A stretch of DNA of 64,000 nucleotides from Geobacter sp. (GTDB taxonomy: Bacteria; Desulfobacterota; Desulfuromonadia; Geobacterales; DSM-12255): positions 473,505 through 537,504 of the forward strand of contig WKKR01000003.1 of the NCBI GenBank assembly GCA_009684525.1. Direction: 5' to 3'. Position 1 is the stretch's first letter; the number at the start of each line of letters is the position of its first letter. Position numbers and translations under genes: made by a program. The notes beneath the pieces were generated by a model. It saw only the letters and a list, made by a program, of their open reading frames with translations, had not been told where the DNA came from and searched no databases. This document shows, in pieces, positions 47,318-60,108 of this stretch.

Positions 47318-47337
47318 GTGCAGGCAATGGCCTGCAC
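47318..47337. terminator. Hairpin between convergent genes
   Basis: GTGCAGGC and GCCTGCAC pair perfectly around AATG between the stop codons of two converging genes. There is no T tract on either side, so termination is only a possibility. Confidence 0.35.
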
Positions 47338-47351
47338 GGTCGATTCCCCGG

Positions 47352-48578
47352 TCACTCGTAGCGAAGGGCGTCAATCGGATTGAGTCTGGCTGCCTTGCGA
47401 GCGGGATAGAATCCAAAGAAAATTCCGACTGCAGCAGAGAACAGGAAGGCGATGGTAACCGACTGGACCGAGATCAAGGTCGGCCATTCGAGCATTTTTG
47501 ACACAACCATGGCCCCGCCTGCCCCCAATCCGATCCCGATTATACCGCCGATCATCGTCAACAGCACCGCTTCGGTCATGAACTGCATGAGGATGTCGTT
47601 GCGCCGCGCTCCGATTGCCATTCGGATGCCGATCTCCCTGGTCCTCTCGGTGACCGAGACCAGCATGATGTTCATGATGCCGATCCCCCCCACAATGAGC
47701 GAGATGGATGCGACCGACCCGAGCAACAGGGACATTGCTCTGGATGACTGCTCTGCGACGGCCAGGATTTCCGACAGGTTGCGGATCGTGTAGTCCGGTT
47801 CTTTGCCGTTCGTTATCCGATGGCGCTGGTTGAGCAGGGATTGAACCTCCTGCTCGGCCTTGTCGAGGAGCTCCTCACTTTTTGCCTTCACCAGAACCGC
47901 ACCAACGGTGTTGGTGAACTGGGAGCGGACAAGGTTGCGTTGCGCCGTCTTAAGCGGTACAAAGATCGAATCGTCCTGGTCCTGCCCCTGAGGTGACTGC
48001 CCCTTCCGTTCGAGAACCCCGATAACGGTAAAGGGGACCTTCTTGATGCGGACGATCTTACCTACCGGGTCTTCCTCGCCGAAAAGGTTCTCCGCGACGG
48101 TCTGTCCAAGGAGGCATACCTTGGCAGCGCTATCCACATCCTGCTGCCCAATGCTCCTGCCGTTTACGACTCCCCATTCCCTGATGTCGAACAATTCGGG
48201 GGTTGTCCCCAAGACCACGGTCGACCAGTTCATATTGCCATAGATCACCTGGGAGGTGGTCCTGACCGAGGGGGCAGCAAATTCCACCGACGGGCACTCG
48301 GACATGATCGCCTTCACGTCGTCGCTGGTGAGTGTCTGGGTCGAGCCGCTTCCTACTCGGATACCGCCACTGGTGGTGGAGCCGGGAATGACGAGGATGA
48401 TGTTGCTGCCGATACTTGCTATCTGCTGGGCAATGACGTGGCTTGCACCGGCACCGACAGCCATCATGGCAATGACAGCGGCGATGCCGATTATGATCCC
48501 CAGCATGGTCAGGAATGAGCGCATCTTGTTCGTGCGGAGGGCACGCAGGGCAATTTTCAGGGTTTGTAGCATATCCAT
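47352..48578 (-). CDS. MacB-type ABC transporter permease
   Basis: 408 residues. MacB periplasmic core plus FtsX helices: TM1 at about 20-45 (FLTMLGIIIGIAAVIAMMAV), a large periplasmic domain (LTSDDVKAIMSECPSVEFAA) and three C-terminal helices beginning VASISLIVGGIGIMNIMLVS with VTERTREIGIRMAIGARRND. Works with the separately encoded ATPase and adaptor to push substrates from periplasm through TolC. Last gene of the minus-strand operon. Confidence 0.92.
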   Translation of the reverse strand: MDMLQTLKIALRALRTNKMRSFLTMLGIIIGIAAVIAMMAVGAGASHVIAQQIASIGSNIILVIPGSTTSGGIRVGSGSTQTLTSDDVKAIMSECPSVEFAAPSVRTTSQVIYGNMNWSTVVLGTTPELFDIREWGVVNGRSIGQQDVDSAAKVCLLGQTVAENLFGEEDPVGKIVRIKKVPFTVIGVLERKGQSPQGQDQDDSIFVPLKTAQRNLVRSQFTNTVGAVLVKAKSEELLDKAEQEVQSLLNQRHRITNGKEPDYTIRNLSEILAVAEQSSRAMSLLLGSVASISLIVGGIGIMNIMLVSVTERTREIGIRMAIGARRNDILMQFMTEAVLLTMIGGIIGIGLGAGGAMVVSKMLEWPTLISVQSVTIAFLFSAAVGIFFGFYPARKAARLNPIDALRYE

Positions 48579-48581
48579 AGG

Positions 48582-49265
48582 CTAGGCTCGGGTGTCTGCG
48601 ATGATGCTGCCGTCGCGGAAGGTGATCCGCCGGGCAGCATGGGCAGCTACATCAGGTTCATGCGTGACCATGATGATGGTGATGCCGTTCCGGTTGAGTT
48701 CATTGAACAGATTCATGATCTCCTCGCTGGTGGCACTGTCGAGATTCCCCGTCGGCTCATCGGCGAGTATGACCGCTGGCGAGTTCACCAGTGCCCGTGC
48801 AATGGCGACGCGCTGTTGCTGCCCCCCGGAGAGCTGGCTCGGATGGTTGTTTTCCTTGCCGTTGAGGCCGACGTGTTCCATGGCGGCCAGTGCTCTCTGT
48901 CGGCGTTCCTTTGCCGGAACCTTTGCGTAGACGAGCGGGAGCTCGACATTCTCCACAGCCGGTGTGCGAGACAGCAGATTGAATCCCTGGAAGACAAAGC
49001 CGAGTTTGCTGTTGCGGATGTCGGCCAACTGGTCGTGGTTCATGGAGCCCACATCCACTCCGTCCAGCCGGTATTCCCCGGTAGTCGGGCGGTCGAGGCA
49101 GCCGAGGATATTCATGCAGGTTGATTTGCCGCTGCCCGATGCCCCCATGATGGCGACAAATTCCCCTGCGGAAACGCTGAAGGATACCCCTTTCAGCGCT
49201 TCGAACTGCTGGTCCCCCATCGTGAAAACGCGACGGATATCTGTTAATGAAATGACTGAATCCAC
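48582..49265 (-). CDS. ABC transporter ATP-binding protein (MacB/LolD type)
   Basis: 227 residues with complete nucleotide-binding motifs: Walker A GASGSGKST, Q-loop FVFQGFNLL, signature LSGGQQQRVAIARAL, Walker B AVILADEPTGNLD and H-loop MVTHEP. Start chosen at GTG 49265, preceded by GAGGAAGG; the longer frame to 49379 reads through the end of macA. Three bases separate it from the permease. Confidence 0.93.
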   Translation of the reverse strand: MDSVISLTDIRRVFTMGDQQFEALKGVSFSVSAGEFVAIMGASGSGKSTCMNILGCLDRPTTGEYRLDGVDVGSMNHDQLADIRNSKLGFVFQGFNLLSRTPAVENVELPLVYAKVPAKERRQRALAAMEHVGLNGKENNHPSQLSGGQQQRVAIARALVNSPAVILADEPTGNLDSATSEEIMNLFNELNRNGITIIMVTHEPDVAAHAARRITFRDGSIIADTRA

Positions 49266-49284
49266 GTGCTGCCTTCCTCTGCTG

Positions 49285-50511
49285 TCAATGAGGCCGTGGC
49301 CCCATCGGTGAGCCTCCCATTGCGGCGCCCGATTTCTTTTTCGTGTCTCCGCCCAGTTGTTCGATGATGACTTCGTCACCCTCTTTCAGGGCGCCTTCCA
49401 CGAGTTCGATGCTGCTGTTGTTGCCGATGCCGGTTTTTATCGATACGGCTATCGGCTTGTTCTCTTTCAGGACATATACCTGCAGCCCCTTGTCTTTGCG
49501 TCCCGGTTTTCCACCCTGCTGTTGTAATGAGGCAGACTTTTTCTCTTTCTGTTCTTCACCTTTTATCTTGGGCTTGAAACGCAGGGCCGCTGGCGGGAGT
49601 TTCAGCGCGTCCACCTTTTTCCCGACCTCAATGGAGACATTGGCGGTCATGCCGGGTTTGAGTTTCAATTCTTTGTTGTCGACGTTGATCACGACAACGT
49701 AGGTGACGACGTTTTGGGTAACCACGGGCGCACTGCGAACCTGGACGACCTTTCCGACAAAGGACTGCTCGGGATAGGCATCCACGGTGAACGTCGTATC
49801 CTGGCCGACCCTGACGCGGCTGATATCGGCCTCGTCGACGCTGGTCTCGATCTGCATCTTGGTGAGATCCTGGGCGATGGTGAACAGGGTAGGGGTCTGG
49901 AAGGAAGCGGCCACTGTCTGGCCGACATCGACGGCTCGGGAGATGACGATTCCGTCGACGGGAGAGCGGATGACGGAGTAGCGGAGATTGGTCCTGGCCT
50001 GGAGCAGGGCTCCTTTTGTCTGGGCAACGCTTCCCTCGGTTGCCTTGATCGATGCCTTGGCTGAAAGGTAGGCGGTTTCCGCCACGTCGTAATCCCCCTG
50101 GGAAATGATCCCGTCAGCCAGCAGTTTCTTGTTGCGTGTCAGGGTCCGCTCGGCATCTGCAAGGGTCACCTTTGCCTTCAGAAGGTTTGCCTCGGCATTC
50201 AATGCATTGCCTCTGGCCTGTTCGACCGCGGCATTGAACAGGGACGGATCTATCTCTGCAATGGCCTGACCCTTGCGCACTCTGGAGTTGTAATCCGCGT
50301 AGAGCTTCTGGATGGTTCCCGACACCTGGGTTCCCACCTGCACCGTGGTAACAGCGCTCAGGTTCCCGGTTGCCGCTACCGTGGCTACGATGGTCCCCCG
50401 TTCCAGCTTGGCCGTGCGGTACGATATCTCCGGATTCCTGTTTTTGACAAAATAGAAGCCGATTCCGGCTATGAGTGCAAGAACGACGGCGATTACAGCG
50501 ATTTTCTTCAT
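49285..50511 (-). CDS. macA: MacA-like periplasmic adaptor
   Basis: 408 residues. Single N-terminal helix anchor (IAVIAVVLALIAGIGFYFV), lipoyl/barrel-sandwich domain (ATGNLSAVTTVQVGTQVSGT), coiled-coil hairpin at about 85-175, second half RSPVDGIVISRAVDVGQTV, beta-barrel and a C-terminal membrane-proximal domain with a Lys/Gln-rich insertion. Ends in a Met/Gly/Pro/His tail (GSPMGPRPH). First gene of the exporter operon, behind the structured leader RNA. Confidence 0.92.
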   Translation of the reverse strand: MKKIAVIAVVLALIAGIGFYFVKNRNPEISYRTAKLERGTIVATVAATGNLSAVTTVQVGTQVSGTIQKLYADYNSRVRKGQAIAEIDPSLFNAAVEQARGNALNAEANLLKAKVTLADAERTLTRNKKLLADGIISQGDYDVAETAYLSAKASIKATEGSVAQTKGALLQARTNLRYSVIRSPVDGIVISRAVDVGQTVAASFQTPTLFTIAQDLTKMQIETSVDEADISRVRVGQDTTFTVDAYPEQSFVGKVVQVRSAPVVTQNVVTYVVVINVDNKELKLKPGMTANVSIEVGKKVDALKLPPAALRFKPKIKGEEQKEKKSASLQQQGGKPGRKDKGLQVYVLKENKPIAVSIKTGIGNNSSIELVEGALKEGDEVIIEQLGGDTKKKSGAAMGGSPMGPRPH

Positions 50512-50613
50512 GGTACCCTCTATGGGAAAGGACGATATATCTGAATTCCGTCAGGAAGTTTAGTACAAAGAAAGGAGCGATGCGAGGAATATTTATGCTG
50601 ACCGTGCGCACAG

Positions 50614-50644
50614 AAAAAGCCCCCTGTATAAGAAACCAGGGGGC
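50614..50644 (-). terminator. Intrinsic terminator at the end of the leader RNA
   Basis: On the minus strand GCCCCCTG (50637-50644) and CAGGGGGC (50619-50626) form an 8-bp stem with a 10-base loop, followed by TTTTT. It lies 103 bases before the macA start codon. Confidence 0.8.
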
Positions 50645-50794
50645 CTCTGGTGCATGCCCACCACACTGAAGCGGTGGGCTAACTAGGGCAACCCTCCTTG
50701 CAGCGGGTTACCGGGCGAAGCATATAGATTTGTGTCCACATCAGAGCCGGTTCTCCTTTCCGGGAATTCCCCCTGGTCTAAATTCCTCGAGGAT
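50614..50794 (-). ncRNA. Structured RNA of about 180 nt between a Fur-type promoter and macA (riboswitch-like leader or small RNA)
   Basis: From the predicted start near 50794 the RNA contains ACCAGGGGG (50769-50777), which pairs over 9 bp with CCCCCTGGT (50635-50643). Inside is a helix CTCTGATG/CACCAGAG (50739-50746 with 50645-50652, one mismatch) closing two hairpins: GGTAACCC/GGGTTGCC (50705-50712 with 50687-50694) and GCCCACC/GGTGGGC (50673-50679 with 50656-50662). The 3' strand of the outer helix is also the 5' arm of the terminator, so the two folds exclude each other. I could not match it to a riboswitch class known to me. Confidence 0.65.
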
Positions 50795-50800
50795 GATTCT

Positions 50801-50828
50801 ATGATAATCATTCCTTTTTGATTGTCAA
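50801..50828 (-). promoter_or_regulatory. Promoter with overlapping Fur-box core
   Basis: TTGACA (50823-50828), 16-base spacer, TATCAT (50801-50806) on the minus strand. The perfect palindrome ATGATAATCATT (50801-50812), the centre of the Fur consensus, covers the -10. The outer parts of the 19-bp Fur box are not conserved. Confidence 0.65.
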
Positions 50829-50849
50829 CCTGCTGGGTGCCAAATTTGT

Positions 50850-51977
50850 TTATAGGCATTTCTTGATGCACTTCAGGAGAGCGCCTTCCCGGACGGTCAG
50901 GGCTGCGTCAGGGCAGAGTTCGCGGCAGCAGAAGCAGCGAATGCAGCTGTGGTAGTCGATGACGAGCTTCCCATCCTTCAGGGTGATGGCCCCGGGAGGG
51001 CAGGCGTCGCGGCAGATTCCGCACAGGCGGCACTTGCCGGGGATGGCGACGGGACGGGAGGTCAAGTGCTGCCTGAGGCGGTTCTTGAGGAACGAGGGGA
51101 GACCGAACTGGACGTCGGAGATATGGGGGAGCCGGAACCCCTGCACCCTGACCTCGTCGAGGGGCGCCCCTGCCAGTGTGATGGTGGCACGGTCGGTGCC
51201 TGGAATGCCGAGCCGCTCGGCGGCCCGCTCCACATAGCGGAGTTTGTGCGGGATGCCGATGATGTCCGCGGCCACGACATCGACCGCCAGCGCATTGACC
51301 CCTGCCAGCAGGCATCCCACCTGGCGCGGGTCGCCGCTGCCCGGCCCGTCTCCTTCCATGGCGGTTATGGCGTCGACAATGGTGAGGTCGGGGGGGCGCA
51401 ACTGGTGGATCTCCACCAGCATCCGGGCGAACAGCTCCCGGTCGGCGCCGGCCTTCAGGTGCCAGGCCGCCTTGGCGGTCCCGACTACGGCCCCGAACAG
51501 GTTCTTGACGCCGCAGGTGATGGTCATCATCTCGTGGGTTTTCAGCTTGGGCAGATTGATGACCCGGTCGGCCTCCAGGTAGGGGGCTGCCAGGGCAATC
51601 CGCTTGAAGGTCCCGCTGCCGGCGACTTCCCTCGGCTCGGTGAACTCGACCAGTTCGGTACCGGTCTCTTCGAGCACGGCAAGTATGCCGGATTTTTCCG
51701 CCACGCGCCTGAGGCCGCCCACTCCTGGCGAATCGCCGACAATGGGGATGCCCCCGGCTTCCCGGACCAGGCGGATCACCTCGCGAACAATCGCCGGGTG
51801 GGTGGTCACGGCCCGTTCGGGCAGTTTGGCGGACAACAGGTTCGGTTTCAGCAGCACCCGTTCGCCCGGTCGGACAGATGCGGCCATCCCCCCCAGGGGG
51901 GCCAGCAGTGCGCCAAGGGCCGCACGGATCGAGTCTGTGTCATAACTGTCTGCTTTTACAATGGTTACGGTCTGCAT
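50850..51977 (-). CDS. DUF362 protein with two C-terminal 4Fe-4S clusters
   Basis: 375 residues. DUF362 domain: VLLKPNLLSAKLPERAVTTH, PIVGDSPGVGG and NLPKLKTHEMMTITCGVKNL, the last of which holds a conserved cysteine. C-terminal ferredoxin with CRLCGICRDACPPGAITL and CIRCFCCRELCPDAAL. The role is unknown; presumably redox, in the cytoplasm. Its stop codon is only 22 bases upstream of the Fur-type promoter that drives the macA leader. Confidence 0.88.
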   Translation of the reverse strand: MQTVTIVKADSYDTDSIRAALGALLAPLGGMAASVRPGERVLLKPNLLSAKLPERAVTTHPAIVREVIRLVREAGGIPIVGDSPGVGGLRRVAEKSGILAVLEETGTELVEFTEPREVAGSGTFKRIALAAPYLEADRVINLPKLKTHEMMTITCGVKNLFGAVVGTAKAAWHLKAGADRELFARMLVEIHQLRPPDLTIVDAITAMEGDGPGSGDPRQVGCLLAGVNALAVDVVAADIIGIPHKLRYVERAAERLGIPGTDRATITLAGAPLDEVRVQGFRLPHISDVQFGLPSFLKNRLRQHLTSRPVAIPGKCRLCGICRDACPPGAITLKDGKLVIDYHSCIRCFCCRELCPDAALTVREGALLKCIKKCL

Positions 51978-52091
51978 GGCAAAACTATAGAATCCACACT
52001 TTCATTAGTCAAAGTTTTTCAGGTTTCGAGTGGCAAAGCAGGTGGTTTTCTGATAAAGGATTCTTATAATATAATCATGAGGAGGTCGTGC

Positions 52092-52397
52092 ATGGCTGTG
52101 GTCGAAGTGAGCATCACCCCTCTCGGGACCGGCGAGGCAGGGGTCTCCCGTTTCGTGGCCGGCTGCGTCTCCATTGTCAGGGATTCAGGCCTTGCGTACC
52201 AGCTCACTCCCATGGGAACCATCATCGAAGGGGAGTTGGACAGCATCCTGGCCGTGATCCGCCGCATGCACGAGTCCCCCTTTGCCGCCGGTGCGCAGCG
52301 GGTGTCGACGCTGATCAAGATCGACGACCGGCGCGACCGGGCAGAGCACACCATGCAGGGTAAGGTCAGTTCCGTGGAGGCGCGCCTTGCGCACTGA
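52092..52397 (+). CDS. Thiamine-binding protein of the MTH1187/YqgV family
   Basis: 101 residues. MAVVEVSITPLGTGEAGVSR, YQLTPMGTIIEGELDSILAV and VSTLIKIDDRRDR match the small ferredoxin-like family that binds hydroxymethylpyrimidine or thiamine. AGGAGG lies directly before ATG 52092. Overlaps the next gene by 11 bases. Confidence 0.85.
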   Translation: MAVVEVSITPLGTGEAGVSRFVAGCVSIVRDSGLAYQLTPMGTIIEGELDSILAVIRRMHESPFAAGAQRVSTLIKIDDRRDRAEHTMQGKVSSVEARLAH

Positions 52398-53145
52398 CGG
52401 CGACGGACTCGCCGCTGTCCCTGCAATCCCCAAGATCCTCCTGGTGGATGATGTCCAACTCTTCCTGGAGATCGAAAAGGGGTTTCTGGAGAGCTCGCCC
52501 GTCCAGATACTGACGGCGCGCAACGGTGAAGAGGCCCTGGAGGTCATCCGTCGCGAACTCCCATCCCTGGTGGTCATGGATATCAACATGCCCCGGTTGG
52601 ACGGCATAACCTGCTGCTCGATCATCAAGGCCGATCCAGCGCTCGCCGCGATCCCGGTCATCATGGTCACCAATGCCGGCCGTGCCGACGATGTCCGGCA
52701 GAGCTGGCGGGCCGGGTGCGACGATTTCCTGGAAAAGCCGGTAAATGGAAGGGTCTTCCTGGAAAAGACCCACCGTTTCCTGCAGGTCATCGAGCGGCGC
52801 AAGAGAAGGGTCGCCTTTGACCGGGAGGTAATGCTGCAGATGGCGGGCCAGGAGATTGGTGCCCTGGCCGTGGATCTCAGCTACAACGGCGTCTATGTGG
52901 CAACCGTCCTCGATCTGCCTGTGGATGCGGAGCTTCTGCTCTCGTTCAGCCTGCTGGATGCCGCCTCCCCGCGCATCATCGCCCGCAGCCGGGTGGCCTG
53001 GCTGAACGTGGGAGGTGGGCGGAGGAAACAGAACTACCCCCCCGGAGTCGGGATCGAATTCCGCGAGATCATCGGCGAGGGGCTTGCCATGGTGCGCATG
53101 AACGAGTTGCGGGATTTCGTCGACCTGCACCGGGAAACGGGGTAG
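52387..53145 (+). CDS. Response regulator receiver fused to a PilZ domain
   Basis: 252 residues. Receiver domain at about 14-135 ([20 protein letters not shown], phospho-Asp in [30 protein letters not shown]). C-terminal PilZ-like domain at about 140-245 ([38 protein letters not shown]), which fits the R-x3-R and D/N-x-S-x2-G cyclic di-GMP binding pattern. It starts at TTG 52387 behind GGAGG. Probably links a histidine kinase signal to cyclic di-GMP. Confidence 0.87.
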   Translation: MRTDGDGLAAVPAIPKILLVDDVQLFLEIEKGFLESSPVQILTARNGEEALEVIRRELPSLVVMDINMPRLDGITCCSIIKADPALAAIPVIMVTNAGRADDVRQSWRAGCDDFLEKPVNGRVFLEKTHRFLQVIERRKRRVAFDREVMLQMAGQEIGALAVDLSYNGVYVATVLDLPVDAELLLSFSLLDAASPRIIARSRVAWLNVGGGRRKQNYPPGVGIEFREIIGEGLAMVRMNELRDFVDLHRETG

Positions 53146-53150
53146 CCGCC

Positions 53151-54035
53151 ATGCAGTCCGCCATCGAGCGCTTTCTTGTCTACCTCTCCTCCGAACGCAA
53201 CGTTTCCCCCCATACCCTGACCGCCTACCGTACCGACCTGCACCAGTTTCTCGACTTCGTCCGCCAGGAACGGGGCGCTGCCGCGACTGCTGCAGCGGTG
53301 GATCACCTGCTGATCCGGCGCTATCTCGCCCGGCTCATGAAAGGGCAGATGCGTAGCACCATTGGCCGCAAGCTGGCAGCCATCCGCGCCTGCTACCGCT
53401 ACCTTGTCCGCCAGGGGCTGGTGGAAAGGAACCCGGCAGAACTCGTCAGCACCCCCAAGCGGGAGAAGCGGATTCCGTACCATCTCACCATCGACGAGGT
53501 GACCGCCCTGGTGGAGGCGCCGGATGGGCCGGAGACACTTTCCCTGCGCGACCGCGCGATCCTGGAGCTGCTCTATTCGTCGGGACTGCGCGTTTCGGAG
53601 CTGACCGGCCTGAATATCGCCAGTCTCGACCTGGACGGCGGGCTGGTGCGGGTGCTGGGCAAGGGGGGGAAGGAGCGGATCGTGCCGCTGGGGAGCCATG
53701 CCCTGCGCGCCCTCAATACCTACCTGGGTGCGCTGCCGGCCGCCACCCCGGACCGGGCGGTCTTCCTCAACTCCCGCGGTGGCAGGCTCACCCGCCGTAG
53801 CGTCGGCAGGATCGTGGATCGCCACATCCTGCGGCTCGCCACCATGAAGAAGATCTCCCCCCATACCCTGCGCCACACCTTCGCCACCCATCTCCTGGAA
53901 GGGGGCGTCGATCTCCGTGCCATCCAGGAACTGTTGGGGCACTCCTCCCTCTCCACTACCCAGAAATACACCCACGTCAACATCGACCGCCTGATGGAGG
54001 TCTACGACAAGGCCCATCCCAAGGCCAGGAAATAG
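53151..54035 (+). CDS. xerC: Tyrosine recombinase XerC/XerD
   Basis: 294 residues, normal Xer length. SAM-like N-domain ([19 protein letters not shown]) and catalytic domain with R in [13 protein letters not shown] in [27 protein letters not shown] (H-x2-R), [14 protein letters not shown] with His and nucleophilic Tyr. Resolves chromosome dimers at dif. It lacks the extra helix that integron integrases carry between the H-x2-R and earlier motifs. Five bases after the PilZ gene. Confidence 0.93.
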   Translation: MQSAIERFLVYLSSERNVSPHTLTAYRTDLHQFLDFVRQERGAAATAAAVDHLLIRRYLARLMKGQMRSTIGRKLAAIRACYRYLVRQGLVERNPAELVSTPKREKRIPYHLTIDEVTALVEAPDGPETLSLRDRAILELLYSSGLRVSELTGLNIASLDLDGGLVRVLGKGGKERIVPLGSHALRALNTYLGALPAATPDRAVFLNSRGGRLTRRSVGRIVDRHILRLATMKKISPHTLRHTFATHLLEGGVDLRAIQELLGHSSLSTTQKYTHVNIDRLMEVYDKAHPKARK

Positions 54036-54059
54036 GGGCGTCTCCGTACCATCGGTCCC

Positions 54060-55520
54060 TCAGCGCTTGAGCTGCATGATAATGTTGCCGTGGTGGTCGC
54101 GGATCTGCACGTTCAGCGGCATCGAGCCGGGGATGACGTGCGTGGCGCAGGAAAGGCAGGGGTCAAAGGCACGGAAGGCCATCTCAACCCGGTTGAGGAG
54201 ACCTTCCCGGACCTCCCCTCCCCGGATGAACCGGCGGGCAGCCTTCTTGATGGCCAGGGAGATGGGACCGGCGTTGTTCTGGGTGGCGATGATCATGTTG
54301 ATCGCGGTCAGGATACCCTTTTCGTCGGTCTGGTAGTCATGGAAGAGGATGCCGCGCGGCGCTTCGACGCAGCCGACCCCGTGGCCGATGAGATTGAAGT
54401 CCAGGTTTCGGAGATGGTGGCCGGTGAGGAGCGGGTCCGCGGCGATCTCCCGGTTCCGCTCGGCTGCCTGCAGGGCACAGATCAGGCGCGCCCAGTGGGT
54501 TGCCAGGGTCTGATGGACCGGCATGCCGCCGAAACAGTCTCTGAACTCCTCATAGGCCGCTTGGGCAAGGGGAGTGGCCATGGCGTTCGCAACATTCAGA
54601 CGCGCCAGGGGGCCTACCTTGTAGAGCGGCGTATCATCGTGTTCCACAAGCCCCTGCCACCCGCGCGGCCGCAGATAGGTGGTCCGGATGAAACTCCATG
54701 GCTCCACCCGCTCGGCAATCCATTCACCATAGCTGTCCGGAGCGAAGCAACAGACCTCGTCCCCCCTCGGGCCGACGACCCTGACCTCCCCATCGTAAAA
54801 GGCGACGCGCTGTTCGTTGTCCGCCAATGCCATGGAGCAGGTCCGCACCCGGTAGGCCTCGTCTTCCAGGAGCGCCCGGTTTGTTGGATCGTCGAGCACC
54901 TTTTCACGGAAGATGGCGAGCGCCCTGCCGGCGAACTGCACGGTTTCCTCGGCCGTGGCAGAGATCCAGCGTCGCTCTTCCTCGGTGATCCCCCTGGGAA
55001 CACCGCCGGGGAGCCCCCCTTCGGGGTGGGGAGCCTTGCCGAAGACGAGGCGGATGATGTCGCGATTTTTCCGCCGGATCTCGATCACCCTTCTGCCGAA
55101 TGCACTGCCGAGCCGCTGGATGACCCCCATCAGATTCCGTTCGGCAGGGTCGGCGTCCGGTCCGCAGATGAAGTCCGGTGCGGCCAGGAAAAAGAAATGG
55201 AGGAAATGGTCGTCCACCAGTGAGGCGTTATACTCCAGTTCGCGGATCAAAAGGGCCGTGGCAGGGGGCTCGACCCCGTACAGGCGGTCCAGGGCCTTGG
55301 TGGCGGCCATGTGGTGGGCCGAGGGGCAGATGCCGCAGATGTTCGGCGCGATGCGGGTCATCTCCTCCGCCGGCCTCCCCAGGCAGAAGCGCTCGAATCC
55401 CCGCAGTTCCAGCACCTGCCAGAAGGCATCCGCCACATTTCCCTCTGCATCGAGGATAATTTCGATCCGGCCATGCCCTTCCAGCCGGGTTATGGGATCG
55501 ATGGTGATCCGCTCTCCCAT
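54060..55520 (-). CDS. NiFe hydrogenase large subunit, cytoplasmic Mvh/group 3 type
   Basis: 486 residues. Holds the NiFe site: first cysteine pair in NICGICPSAHHMAATKALDR, second in FDPCLSCATHVIPGS, the normal C-terminal D-P-C-x2-C-x2-H. About 25 residues follow the His, longer than a typical cleaved peptide, so maturation by a dedicated protease is expected but no such gene lies here. MGERITIDPITRLEGHGRIE at the start is canonical. Last gene of the operon; the start follows the small-subunit stop directly. Confidence 0.95.
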   Translation of the reverse strand: MGERITIDPITRLEGHGRIEIILDAEGNVADAFWQVLELRGFERFCLGRPAEEMTRIAPNICGICPSAHHMAATKALDRLYGVEPPATALLIRELEYNASLVDDHFLHFFFLAAPDFICGPDADPAERNLMGVIQRLGSAFGRRVIEIRRKNRDIIRLVFGKAPHPEGGLPGGVPRGITEEERRWISATAEETVQFAGRALAIFREKVLDDPTNRALLEDEAYRVRTCSMALADNEQRVAFYDGEVRVVGPRGDEVCCFAPDSYGEWIAERVEPWSFIRTTYLRPRGWQGLVEHDDTPLYKVGPLARLNVANAMATPLAQAAYEEFRDCFGGMPVHQTLATHWARLICALQAAERNREIAADPLLTGHHLRNLDFNLIGHGVGCVEAPRGILFHDYQTDEKGILTAINMIIATQNNAGPISLAIKKAARRFIRGGEVREGLLNRVEMAFRAFDPCLSCATHVIPGSMPLNVQIRDHHGNIIMQLKR

Positions 55521-56512
55521 CTACTCCTCCTCATTGTCGTCGGCGCAGCTCTGTTCCCCCAGGATCGAGACCGGCTGGGTGAAGCGGCACCCGTAGCCGG
55601 CCGGGTCGGCGATGGCTTCCAGGAGCTCCCGGAGCTTCTCATCGTCTTCCGGGGCGATCAGGGCGGCCAGGGAGGAGAGGAACCGCGCACCGGCGTCGCG
55701 CACCCCCTCCACCGGGCCGAAGCAGCCCCGACAGGGAGTATTGGCGGCAAGGCAGGTCCCGCCGCACCCCCCCCGCGTGGCCGGTCCGAGGCAGATCACC
55801 CCTTTGGCGAGGAAACAGTCGGTCGGGTCGACCTCAACCTCGTGGCAGCGGTGGATGGTGCGGATTTCGAGCCGGGCCGGTTTCGATGCCGCGCGGGGGC
55901 AGCTGTCGCAAAGCGGTTTCTGTGGCGCCAGCGTGCTGCCGCGGTGGGGAAGCTTGCCGTTCAACAGGGCGCTGATAGCCCCCAGGAGCAGATCGACGGG
56001 GGGCGGGCAGCCGGGCAGGTAATAATCCACCTCGATCGACTGATGCAGGGCATGGACATGATCGTAGAAGCGGGGCAGGTGCAGTTCGGTGCCGTTCACC
56101 CGGCAGGTGGGTTGCGGGCGTTCCCCTTCGGGGTTGACCACGGTGGGGGCATCGCCATAGACCCAGGAGATGATCTCCCCTTTCTGTCGGAGATTGGCCA
56201 GCCCCGGTGTGCCGCCGAAGCAGGCGCAGGCACCGCAGGCCAGCACCAGGCGGGACTTTGCCCTGAGCAGCTCGGCCATCTCCCGGTGTTCGCTGTTCCT
56301 GACACATCCCGACATGATGGTCAATGCCAGTTCATTGTCGGCCAGGCTGCGGATACGGTCGTACTTGAAGTCCAGCACCGCGGGCCAGAGGACGATCTCG
56401 ACCTTTTCTGCCAGCTCCAGCAGCGATCCACCGAGGTCGACGATGGCGCTGTCGCAGCCGCCACAGGCACCGAGCCAGTAGATGGCGATCTTTGCCTTTT
56501 TCCGGGCCGGGC

Positions 56513-56516
<4 letters not shown>
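55521..56516 (-). CDS. NiFe hydrogenase small subunit, Mvh/group 3 type
   Basis: 331 residues, no Tat signal, so cytoplasmic. Proximal cluster ligands: IYWLGACGGCDSAIVDLGG, SGCVRNSEHREM, LACGACACFGGTPGL and YLPGCPPPVDLLLGA. The C-terminal 130 residues carry further cysteines (CDSCPRAA, GVICLGPATRGGCGGTC, CRGCFGP), enough for extra iron-sulfur clusters. Shares ATGA with the MvhD-like gene upstream. Confidence 0.93.
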
Positions 56517-59990
<3,474 letters not shown>

Positions 59991-60055
59991 GCAATCCTCC
60001 TGAGTTGAGGATACTCTCCTTTCCATCCCTCTGCAACCTCAGGGGGTGTTTACAT

Positions 60056-60084
60056 AAAAAAACCCCGCCGGTTGCCCGGCGGGG
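60056..60084 (-). terminator. Intrinsic terminator of the CoA-transferase gene
   Basis: CCCCGCCGG (60063-60071) and CCGGCGGGG (60076-60084) make a 9-bp stem with a 4-base loop, followed on the minus strand by seven T. It separates the CoA-transferase from the hydrogenase operon. Confidence 0.9.
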
Positions 60085-60108
60085 TGGGAGTGCATGACCA
60101 TGCGGGGA

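Noticed and set aside
50614..50794. 6S RNA or a cyclic di-GMP (GEMM) riboswitch before macA
   Set aside because: The length suits 6S RNA, but the fold is branched rather than a rod with a central bubble. GEMM core sequences were not found on either strand. The Fur-type promoter and terminator switch also do not fit 6S.
50949..52397. Plus-strand open frame of 482 codons running into the thiamine-binding protein
   Set aside because: The first 1.1 kb is antisense to the DUF362-ferredoxin gene. Only the part from ATG 52092, which has AGGAGG, is coding.
53151..54035. Tyrosine recombinase as the integron integrase for the attC-like array
   Set aside because: Length and motif spacing are those of XerC/XerD; the additional helix typical of IntI is absent, and it is 43 kb away.
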